NCBI GenBank assembly: GCA_022448085.1
Contig: JAKUTH010000026.1
Coordinates: forward strand, 1-33,676
Reading direction: 5' to 3'
DNA: 33,676 bases
Source of the DNA: Pseudomonadales bacterium
GTDB lineage: Bacteria > Pseudomonadota > Gammaproteobacteria > Pseudomonadales > Azotimanducaceae
Made by a program: the position numbers and the translations under genes. Below are positions 27,900-33,676 of this stretch, piece by piece. The notes beneath the pieces are model-generated. The model was not told the origin of the DNA. It made no database searches and worked only from the letters and a program-made list of their open reading frames with translations. Position 1 is the stretch's first letter. Every line of letters starts with the position of its first letter.

Positions 27900-28174
27900 C
27901 CCGCATCTACCCCGATAGCACGCTCGTCAATAGATTCTAGACACCAACTCTTTGTTTTCGAAAAAGGTCGTGTTTCAACGACACTGACTATGTCGCCCAC
28001 CTTGCAATCATTGTTTTCGTCGTGAGCCGAAACCTTAGCCGACCGCCGAATGTATTTCCCGTAGATAGGGTGCTTCACTTGGCGTTCGATACGAACAACA
28101 ACAGTTTTGTCCATACCGTCCGAGACCACCACACCAGAAATTACTCGATTCTTGCGCTCGGACATCTCAGACAC
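27896..28174 (-). CDS. rpsQ: 30S ribosomal protein S17
   Basis: Binds the 5' domain of 16S rRNA. The protein has 92 residues from GTG at 28172-28174, or 89 from the ATG at 28165. GGGAG lies seven bases before the GTG, which favours it, although the E. coli N-terminus aligns best with the ATG. The GTG start overlaps rpmC by 8 bases. Signatures are [23 protein letters not shown] and [13 protein letters not shown]. Confidence 0.95.
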   Translation of the reverse strand: MSEMSERKNRVISGVVVSDGMDKTVVVRIERQVKHPIYGKYIRRSAKVSAHDENNDCKVGDIVSVVETRPFSKTKSWCLESIDERAIGVDAG

Positions 28175-28358
28175 TTTGCTTCTCCCTGATCAATGTTTTT
28201 ACCCGCGCGATGTCCCTTTTCGTTTCGCCTATAAGGTGAGTTTGGGGGAGTTGCTCACTTGCCCCTTGCATTCGCAAATTAAAATGCTCCTTTCTCAATT
28301 TGACGAGCTCGGTTTGGAGTTCATCTACGTTCTTCTCTCTCAACTCTTCCGTTTTCAT
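28167..28358 (-). CDS. rpmC: 50S ribosomal protein L29
   Basis: Small helical protein at the tunnel exit, part of the docking site for trigger factor and SRP. From the ATG at 28356-28358 it is 63 residues: [20 protein letters not shown], then [19 protein letters not shown]. This start aligns with E. coli; a GTG one codon upstream is possible. The ATG shares one base with the rplP stop (TGATG). Confidence 0.96.
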   Translation of the reverse strand: MKTEELREKNVDELQTELVKLRKEHFNLRMQGASEQLPQTHLIGETKRDIARVKTLIREKQSV

Positions 28359-28771
28359 CACATTGCCGACCGTCGAACAATCGTCGTTGCAAAAGGAAGC
28401 TTAGATGCCGCAAGCGTCAATGCAGCACGCGCCACATCCTCCGGTACTCCTTCCATCTCGTAAAGCACACGACCGGGTTGAACCTGTGCGACCCAATACT
28501 CCACTGCACCCTTCCCCTTGCCCTGGCGCACCTCAAGAGGTTTTTTTGTTATTGGCTTATCCGGGAAAACGCGTATCCATATCTTGCCGCCACGTTGGAC
28601 GTGTCGCGTCATCGCTCGCCGTCCTGCTTCTATCTGTCGTGCCGTCAGGCGACCTCGGCCGGTAGCCTTGAGGCCATACTCGCCAAAACTCACCCTGCCA
28701 CCACGAATAGCGAGACCTCGATTACGACCTTTTTGGGTCTTTCTGAAACGTGTCTTCTTGGGTTGAAGCAT
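28358..28771 (-). CDS. rplP: 50S ribosomal protein L16
   Basis: Organises the A-site region of the large subunit. The 137 residues start [60 protein letters not shown] is the family core, containing the [11 protein letters not shown] loop. It lies 10 bases after rpsC. Confidence 0.98.
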   Translation of the reverse strand: MLQPKKTRFRKTQKGRNRGLAIRGGRVSFGEYGLKATGRGRLTARQIEAGRRAMTRHVQRGGKIWIRVFPDKPITKKPLEVRQGKGKGAVEYWVAQVQPGRVLYEMEGVPEDVARAALTLAASKLPFATTIVRRSAM

Positions 28772-28781
28772 TAATCAAGCC

Positions 28782-29456
28782 CTAAGCGCTGACCGCCGGA
28801 GAGATGTCCCCAAATTCATCTTCTTCAACTCCAATGATTTCGCCTTTAAAGATCCACACTTTGACGCCCAAAATGCCATAAGTCGTCTTTGCCTCGGCCG
28901 TCGCATAATCAATGTCCGCCCGAAGCGTATGCAGTGGTACACGCCCCTCGAGGTACGACTCCGAACGTGCTATGTCGGCCCCTCCGAGACGGCCTGCTAC
29001 TCGAACCTTGATGCCTTTTGCGCCTAATCGCATCGCATTTTGGATTACTCGCCTCATCGCTCGTCTGAATTGAACGCGTCGCTCAAGTTGTTGCGCCACA
29101 TTCTGAGCAACGAGCAAAGCATCAATCTCCGGTTTCCGAATTTCCTCCACATTGACGTGTACGGCCATTCCCATCATTCGCGTCAAAATGACACGCAACT
29201 TCTCCACATCTTCTCCTTTTTTCCCGATGACGATGCCCGGGCGAGCGGTAAATATGGAGACCCGTGCTGTTTGTGCCGGTCGTTCGATCTCGATACGACT
29301 GACTGACGCTTGTGACAAGCGTTCTCGGAGAAAAGAGCGCACCTGAAGATCATTCAATAAGTATTCAGCATACGTTTGTTTGTCCGCATACCACACTGAC
29401 GTGTGTTCCTTAACGATGCCTAACCGCATTCCAGTTGGATTAACTTTTTGTCCCAT
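28782..29456 (-). CDS. rpsC: 30S ribosomal protein S3
   Basis: Forms part of the mRNA entry helicase site. The 224 residues start [20 protein letters not shown]. The KH domain carries [15 protein letters not shown]. The C-terminal domain has [19 protein letters not shown] and [11 protein letters not shown]. The short terminal extension is [14 protein letters not shown]. Confidence 0.98.
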   Translation of the reverse strand: MGQKVNPTGMRLGIVKEHTSVWYADKQTYAEYLLNDLQVRSFLRERLSQASVSRIEIERPAQTARVSIFTARPGIVIGKKGEDVEKLRVILTRMMGMAVHVNVEEIRKPEIDALLVAQNVAQQLERRVQFRRAMRRVIQNAMRLGAKGIKVRVAGRLGGADIARSESYLEGRVPLHTLRADIDYATAEAKTTYGILGVKVWIFKGEIIGVEEDEFGDISPAVSA

Positions 29457-29465
29457 ACGAATTAC

Positions 29466-29801
29466 CTAACCTTCATCCGTCAGGGTGACGGTGACATGAC
29501 ACGAACGTTTCAGAATCCGATCGGCGCGACCGCGCGCGCGGGGTCGAATTCGCTTCATGGTTGCACCCGCGTTGACATACGTCTCTGCTACCACTAGTTC
29601 GTCAATGTCTGCCCCTTCGTTATGCTCAGCGTTGTGGATAGCAGATTCGAGCACCTTCCTCACTAATCGTGCGCCCTTTTGAGACGAAAACGTTAACGTA
29701 CTAAGTGCCTCGTCTACTGATTTTCCACGTATCTGATCGACAACCAAACGCGCTTTCTGGGGCGAAAGGGGAAGCTTTCTCGCGGTTGCTCCTACATGCA
29801 T
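29466..29801 (-). CDS. rplV: 50S ribosomal protein L22
   Basis: Lines the exit tunnel, where its loop contributes to macrolide interaction. From the ATG at 29799-29801 it is 111 residues, [20 protein letters not shown], aligning with known L22. GAGGAT lies upstream at suitable spacing. A longer in-frame start at 29888 is inside rpsS and is rejected. The C-terminal hairpin is [26 protein letters not shown]. Confidence 0.96.
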   Translation of the reverse strand: MHVGATARKLPLSPQKARLVVDQIRGKSVDEALSTLTFSSQKGARLVRKVLESAIHNAEHNEGADIDELVVAETYVNAGATMKRIRPRARGRADRILKRSCHVTVTLTDEG

Positions 29802-29811
29802 CTCGATATCC

Positions 29812-30087
29812 TCAACGTTGTGCCCTGCGATCACCCGCGTGTCCTCTAAAAGTTCGCGTAGGCGCAAACTCGCCCAATTTGTGACCAACCATATCTTCTG
29901 AAATAAAAATCGGAATGTGCTGTCGGCCGTTATGTACCGAAATTGTTAAACCAACCATATCGGGCATGACCATCGAGCGACGCGACCACGTTTTGATGGG
30001 TCGTTTGTCATTGGTCTCTTTCGCCTTTTCAACTTTCTTCATTAGATGTAAATCAACAAAAGGCCCTTTGCGCAAAGATCGAGGCAC
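29812..30087 (-). CDS. rpsS: 30S ribosomal protein S19
   Basis: Head protein that pairs with S13. From GTG at 30085-30087 it is 91 residues: [20 protein letters not shown], with [23 protein letters not shown] and [22 protein letters not shown] lies upstream. A longer in-frame ATG at 30225 is inside rplB and is rejected because the N-terminus here matches the family exactly. Confidence 0.97.
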   Translation of the reverse strand: MPRSLRKGPFVDLHLMKKVEKAKETNDKRPIKTWSRRSMVMPDMVGLTISVHNGRQHIPIFISEDMVGHKLGEFAPTRTFRGHAGDRRAQR

Positions 30088-30091
30088 TGTT

Positions 30092-30919
30092 CTATCTCCT
30101 TCCGCGCCGACGTACGATGAACTTATCGGTCCGTTTATTCTTTCGCGTTTTGTATCCTTTGGTCGGCACTCCCGTGGGAGATACCGGATGCCGTCCCCCT
30201 GAAGATTTGCCTTCGCCACCTCCATGAGGATGATCTACGGGATTCATCGCAACGCCGCGCACTGTAGGGCGTACGCCACGCCATCTTTTCGCTCCCGCCT
30301 TACCGAACGAACGTAGATTGTGCTCGCCACTTCCGACTTCTCCTATCGTCGCTCGACAATCGGCCAATACACGTCGCATTTCACCCGAGCGCAGACGCAG
30401 CGTCGCATAAGATCCTTCACGTGCGACCAATTGAGCGGAAGAACCAGCGCTCCGCACCATCTGTGCACCTTTATCGGGTTTGAGCTCGATGCAATGAATG
30501 ACGCTACCCAGCGGAATACTTTTCAGAGCCATGGCATTACCCGGACGAACTGGCGCTGAAGCACCAGACATAAGTTCGTCTCCCACCTTCAAGGTCCGCG
30601 CAGCAATGATGTAGCGGCGCTCGCCGTCGGCGTATTTCAATAAAGCGATATTAGCGGTTCGATTCGGATCGTATTCGAGTCGCTCTACCCACGCTCGAAT
30701 GCCATCTTTATTCCTCTTAAAATCAATTTTTCGATAGTGTTGCTTATGTCCGCCACCGCGATGGCGGACAGTGATTCGTCCTGCAGAATTACGTCCACCA
30801 GTCGCACTTTGGGGCTCGGTAAGTCGTTTGTAAGGAGTCCCCTTATGTAAATCAGGATCCACTACCCGAACCACGAAGCGTCTTCCTGCGGAGGTTGGTT
30901 TTGCCTTAACGACTGGCAT
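30092..30919 (-). CDS. rplB: 50S ribosomal protein L2
   Basis: Core protein near the peptidyl-transferase centre. The 275 residues have [46 protein letters not shown] and the functionally important [20 protein letters not shown] histidine region, ending in a basic tail. The start shares one base with the rplW stop. Confidence 0.98.
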   Translation of the reverse strand: MPVVKAKPTSAGRRFVVRVVDPDLHKGTPYKRLTEPQSATGGRNSAGRITVRHRGGGHKQHYRKIDFKRNKDGIRAWVERLEYDPNRTANIALLKYADGERRYIIAARTLKVGDELMSGASAPVRPGNAMALKSIPLGSVIHCIELKPDKGAQMVRSAGSSAQLVAREGSYATLRLRSGEMRRVLADCRATIGEVGSGEHNLRSFGKAGAKRWRGVRPTVRGVAMNPVDHPHGGGEGKSSGGRHPVSPTGVPTKGYKTRKNKRTDKFIVRRRGRR

Positions 30920-31218
30920 CAGCTAGCACCCTCGGTGAAATCAATTTCTTGACCTTCAGCCACCCGAACGTACGCTTTTTTCCAGTTCTTAGAGCGCGAT
31001 GGTCCTCGAAAAGTACGTTTTATTTTTCCTTTCACATTTAAGGTCGTAACGTTTTCGACCGATACTTCAAAAATCGTTTCCACCGCGCGCTTGATCTCAA
31101 ACTTTGTTGCATCCGGCGCAACCTTGAACGCGTATTGATTTGACCGCTCACCCATAACAGATACTTTTTCCGAGATGTGCGGTTCGCGAAGCACGTTGTA
31201 TAGCCGATCGGGATTCAT
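30919..31218 (-). CDS. rplW: 50S ribosomal protein L23
   Basis: Tunnel-exit protein and docking point for trigger factor and SRP. The 99 residues have the [42 protein letters not shown] core and [24 protein letters not shown]. The ATG overlaps the rplD stop by four bases (ATGA). Confidence 0.97.
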   Translation of the reverse strand: MNPDRLYNVLREPHISEKVSVMGERSNQYAFKVAPDATKFEIKRAVETIFEVSVENVTTLNVKGKIKRTFRGPSRSKNWKKAYVRVAEGQEIDFTEGAS

Positions 31219-31820
31219 ACTAATGTCTCTTCCACATCCTTAAGAGCATCGACGGTCATAAGTACTTTCTCGTGACTAATCAAACTGACCGGATCAATAT
31301 TTTTGATATCCAGAATGCTGACTGCCTTGAGGTTCCGTGCGGCAAGGACAAGCGAACTGTTTAATTTATGATCCACGATGAGTACGTCTTTAATATCCAT
31401 TTCACTCAACTTGTCTACCAACGCCTTTGTTTTATGGGTATCTAGGGTAAATTCTTTCACGACCAGCAATCGATCTTGGCGAATCAGTTCAGAAAGGATG
31501 CATCGCAGCGCACCCCTATACATCTTGCGATTTACTTTCTGCGAAAAATCCCGTGGTTTCGACGGGAACGCTCGCCCACCTCCGCGCCAAATTGGGCTTC
31601 GTATCGAACCCGCTCGCGCTCTACCCGTACCTTTTTGCCGCCAGGGTTTTCTTCCGCCACCACGAACTTCCGCGCGTGTTTTTTGGGAGCTCGAACCGCT
31701 TCGTCCTGCCGCCATAAAGGCAGTGACGACTTGGTGAACCAACGCTTCATTGTATTCTCGACCGAAGGCGACTTCTGAAAGTTCCACCGATTCATCACCA
31801 GATAGGAGCGACACATTCAT
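31215..31820 (-). CDS. rplD: 50S ribosomal protein L4
   Basis: Exit-tunnel protein; in E. coli it also represses the S10 operon by acting on its leader RNA. The 201 residues match E. coli in length. The tunnel loop includes [41 protein letters not shown]. It overlaps the rplC stop as ATGA. Whether it regulates this operon is not shown; see the structured rpsJ-rplC spacer. Confidence 0.98.
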   Translation of the reverse strand: MNVSLLSGDESVELSEVAFGREYNEALVHQVVTAFMAAGRSGSSSQKTRAEVRGGGRKPWRQKGTGRARAGSIRSPIWRGGGRAFPSKPRDFSQKVNRKMYRGALRCILSELIRQDRLLVVKEFTLDTHKTKALVDKLSEMDIKDVLIVDHKLNSSLVLAARNLKAVSILDIKNIDPVSLISHEKVLMTVDALKDVEETLV

Positions 31821-32509
31821 GTTGCGGTACCCGCGTCTACTCGCTCTTCCGCCGATGTTGGGGCACTTTGAGTAGCGGCTTTAACGCCAGGGACAACAAT
31901 TACGTCACCACCCACGTAACCCGGTACCGCGCCTTTGACTAAAAGGAAATTCCTTTCACCATCGACCCGGACAACAACAAGATTTTGTGTCGTTACTCGT
32001 GCGTCCCCGAGATGCCCAGCCATCTTTTTGCCTTTAAATACTCGGCCCGGCGTCTGACACTGACCGATTGAGCCCGGTGCACGGTGCGAAACGGAATTAC
32101 CATGGGTGTAATCTTGATGACTAAAGTTCCAACGTTTGATGCCTCCAGCGAATCCCTTACCTTTCGAAGTTCCGGTGACATCGACAATTTGGCCCTCAAA
32201 GAACTGATCCAATGTCAGCTCCGTACCCACAATCAATTCATCAGTCATATGGTCCACACGAAATTCCCAGAGCCCTCGACCGGCTTCAATATTTGCCTTC
32301 GAGAAATGTCCCGCAAGCGGTCGCGAGACCGAATTATTCTTAGCATTACCGGTGGTCACTTGAATCGCGTTATACCCATCGACTTCCTTCGATTTAACTT
32401 GGGCGACGCGGTTCGCTTCAACGCCGATAACGGTAACGGGCGTCGACGTACCCGCGTCGTCAAAAACGCGTGTCATCCCTAGCTTTTGGCCTACTATGCC
32501 GGTGGGCAT
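31817..32509 (-). CDS. rplC: 50S ribosomal protein L3
   Basis: Early assembly protein near the peptidyl-transferase centre. The 230 residues begin [41 protein letters not shown] and [23 protein letters not shown] are signatures, including the glutamine that is methylated in E. coli. About 20 extra residues at the C-terminus ([20 protein letters not shown]) make it longer than the 209-residue E. coli protein. AAGGA lies about 10 bases before the ATG. Confidence 0.97.
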   Translation of the reverse strand: MPTGIVGQKLGMTRVFDDAGTSTPVTVIGVEANRVAQVKSKEVDGYNAIQVTTGNAKNNSVSRPLAGHFSKANIEAGRGLWEFRVDHMTDELIVGTELTLDQFFEGQIVDVTGTSKGKGFAGGIKRWNFSHQDYTHGNSVSHRAPGSIGQCQTPGRVFKGKKMAGHLGDARVTTQNLVVVRVDGERNFLLVKGAVPGYVGGDVIVVPGVKAATQSAPTSAEERVDAGTAT

Positions 32510-32598
32510 GTTCTACGTATCCTTCTTTCGCAACCGACGCCATGTTGCAAGTGGCCGCTTATCCAGTTACCCGGATAAACGGCCAAGTCGTTAATCAT
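32494..32598 (-). CDS. Possible 34-codon leader ORF upstream of rplC
   Basis: An ATG at 32596-32598 follows a GGGGGA that could serve as a ribosome binding site. It opens a 34-residue frame, starting [20 protein letters not shown], that ends 16 bases inside rplC in another frame. Part of it lies within a strong hairpin. I recognise no protein family. It may be chance, a leader peptide, or a route for translational coupling to rplC. Confidence 0.2.
   Translation of the reverse strand: MINDLAVYPGNWISGHLQHGVGCERRIRRTCPPA
32553..32584 (-). promoter_or_regulatory. 12-bp hairpin in the rpsJ-rplC spacer
   Basis: Arms at 32573-32584 and 32553-32564 pair over 12 bases with an 8-base loop. On the minus-strand transcript one position is a G-U wobble, while on the plus strand it would be a C-A mismatch, so the fold favours the ribosomal mRNA. 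No T-run follows, so it is not an ordinary terminator. A regulatory or processing role is inferred. Confidence 0.5.
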
Positions 32599-32599
32599 T

Positions 32600-32616
32600 G
32601 GTCCCCCATCGGGACC
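32600..32616 (-). promoter_or_regulatory. 6-bp hairpin upstream of the larger spacer hairpin
   Basis: GGTCCC and GGGACC pair perfectly with a 5-base loop. It lies directly before the candidate leader ORF start, in the same 153-base spacer. It could mask the GGGGGA sequence, which forms part of its 3' arm on the transcript. The function is unknown. Confidence 0.4.
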
Positions 32617-32662
32617 CTGTATCTCCCCAACCAGATCTAGCTGTCGGAGAACGATCCTTTCC

Positions 32663-32977
32663 TCAATTCAAACTGATCTGCACCTCCACTCCTGCCGCAA
32701 GATCGAGTCTCATAAGCGCATCAACCGTTTTTTCAGTTGGTTCCAAAATATCAATGAGCCGTTTGTGAGTTCGGATCTCATACTGATCACGCGCATCCTT
32801 ATCGACGTGTGGAGATATCAGCACCGTAAAACGTTCCTTTCGCGTTGGTAACGGAATAGGCCCAAGCACTTCAGCACCAGTACGTTTAGCTGTCTCTACA
32901 ATTTCTTCCGTCGATACGTCTATTAACCGATGGTCAAACGCCTTCAGGCGTATACGAATGCGTTGGTTTTCAGCCAT
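32663..32977 (-). CDS. rpsJ: 30S ribosomal protein S10
   Basis: Head protein of the small subunit; with NusB it is also part of transcription antitermination complexes. The 104 residues have [72 protein letters not shown], typical throughout. The start is ATG at 32975-32977. It is the first gene after the promoter at 33048-33076. Confidence 0.98.
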   Translation of the reverse strand: MAENQRIRIRLKAFDHRLIDVSTEEIVETAKRTGAEVLGPIPLPTRKERFTVLISPHVDKDARDQYEIRTHKRLIDILEPTEKTVDALMRLDLAAGVEVQISLN

Positions 32978-33047
32978 TTACTTTCCAAATCGCTTGTTTG
33001 ACGACACTTCTGGGAGACGAAGCATCGGCCCCTCGAACGGACCGCGA

Positions 33048-33076
33048 ATCATACTCGCGTGTCGACTGAGTGTAAA
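33048..33076 (-). promoter_or_regulatory. Sigma-70-type promoter of the S10 operon
   Basis: On the minus strand TTTACA (33071-33076) and TATGAT (33048-33053) are separated by exactly 17 bases, each matching consensus at 5 of 6 positions. It lies just downstream of the tuf terminator and predicts a 5' leader of about 65 bases before rpsJ. That is much shorter than the roughly 170-base L4-responsive leader of E. coli. Confidence 0.7.
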
Positions 33077-33079
33077 CTT

Positions 33080-33104
33080 GGAAAACCCGCTTTTTTAGCG
33101 GGTT
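33080..33104 (-). terminator. Intrinsic terminator after tuf
   Basis: On the minus strand AACCCGCT and AGCGGGTT form a perfect 8-bp stem (arms 33097-33104 and 33084-33091) with a 5-base A loop, followed by a short T-run that starts in the stem (TTTTCC). The T-run is modest, so some read-through into rpsJ is likely. Confidence 0.7.
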
Positions 33105-33158
33105 ACAAGACGGTTAGAGGTCATTTTTTCTGCGGGTAGTATGCCGAGAATTTGGTAT

Positions 33159-33676
33159 TTAACTGACGATTTTTGTGACGACGCCTGCGCCGACAGTTCT
33201 GCCACCCTCACGTATTGCAAATCGGACTCCTTCATCCATCGCAATTGGACTAATCAGATCCACATCCACCTTGATGTTATCGCCGGGCATGACCATCTCA
33301 ACATCAGCAGGCAGCTCTACCGAACCGGTGACATCCGTAGTCCGAAAATAGAACTGGGGGCGGTAACCTTTGAAGAACGGTGTATGGCGCCCACCTTCGT
33401 CCTTCGATAACACATATACCGTCGCTTCAAATTGCGTATGAGGAGTGATCGAACCCGGTTTTGCCAGCACTTGACCGCGTTGTACTTCCTCACGCTTAGT
33501 ACCTCGCAACAGAACTCCAATGTTTTCGCCTGCCCGACCTTCGTCAAGTAACTTACGGAACATCTCGACTCCTGTGCACGTCGTCGTCTCAGTATCCCGG
33601 ATCCCTCCAATCTCGATCTCATCTCCAACATTAACGATTCCACGGTCAACCCGACCCGTTACCACCGTTCCCCGGC
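33159..33676 (-). CDS. tuf: Elongation factor Tu (5' part beyond window edge)
   Basis: GTPase that delivers aminoacyl-tRNA to the ribosome. The last 172 codons are visible, covering domains 2 and 3: [64 protein letters not shown] and [17 protein letters not shown]. The frame stays open to the window edge, so the N-terminal GTPase domain lies outside. Position before rpsJ matches the tufA copy of the str operon; fusA, rpsG and rpsL would be expected beyond the edge. Confidence 0.97.
   Translation of the reverse strand, partial: RGTVVTGRVDRGIVNVGDEIEIGGIRDTETTTCTGVEMFRKLLDEGRAGENIGVLLRGTKREEVQRGQVLAKPGSITPHTQFEATVYVLSKDEGGRHTPFFKGYRPQFYFRTTDVTGSVELPADVEMVMPGDNIKVDVDLISPIAMDEGVRFAIREGGRTVGAGVVTKIVS

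Noticed and set aside
29802..29888. A longer RplV starting inside rpsS
   Set aside because: The extra residues are an out-of-frame reading of rpsS. The ATG at 29801 aligns with known L22 and has a ribosome binding site.
1..33676. CRISPR arrays, transposons, integrases, phage genes or toxin-antitoxin pairs
   Set aside because: None found. All long frames are accounted for by housekeeping genes, and there are no regularly spaced repeats or insertion-sequence ends.

Overview
The window is a gene-dense, almost entirely housekeeping stretch of a gammaproteobacterial chromosome. Gene orders typical of this class are visible: rplY-prs-tRNA-Gln-lolB divergent from hemA-prfA-prmC-moeB; lipB-dacA-rlpA-mltB-rodA-mrdA-rsfS-nadD; divergent ssb/uvrA; and the str/S10/spc/alpha ribosomal cluster ending in rpoA-rplQ. 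From memory, the same blocks occur in Pseudomonas-type genomes but lie far apart there. Here they are contiguous and several usual members are missing: ispE, murI, ybeD and rlmH. I see no phage, transposon, integron, CRISPR or toxin-antitoxin locus, and the organism cannot be named to genus from sequence alone.

Layout. 1-2266 (minus): 3' part of rplY, prs, tRNA-Gln(UUG) and the lipoprotein gene lolB. 2339-6247 (plus): hemA (first step of tetrapyrrole synthesis), prfA (RF1), prmC (methylates RF1) and moeB (sulfur-carrier activation). 6198-13875 (minus): one tightly packed run, read from nadD down to lipB, for NAD synthesis, ribosome silencing, the RodA-PBP2 elongation synthase, a lytic transglycosylase, RlpA, a D,D-carboxypeptidase and lipoate attachment. 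14011-15873: a stand-alone LON-domain gene divergent from uppP plus a VOC-fold gene. 15899-19352: ssb divergent from uvrA. 19493-33676 (minus): tuf (partial), then rpsJ through rplQ, including secY and rpoA.

The genes are strongly coupled. Many junctions overlap as ATGA, TTGA or TGATG, and TTG or GTG starts are frequent. I found two plausible sigma-70 promoters: one before rpsJ, directly behind the tuf terminator, and one before tRNA-Gln with a duplicated -35 box. No gene-free stretch exceeds 300 bases.

I did not find an undescribed system. The points most worth checking are the structured 153-base rpsJ-rplC spacer with a possible 34-codon reading frame, the missing space for a classical S4-binding alpha-operon leader, an acidic tail on L17, missing genes at conserved loci, and no recognisable LexA box between ssb and uvrA.
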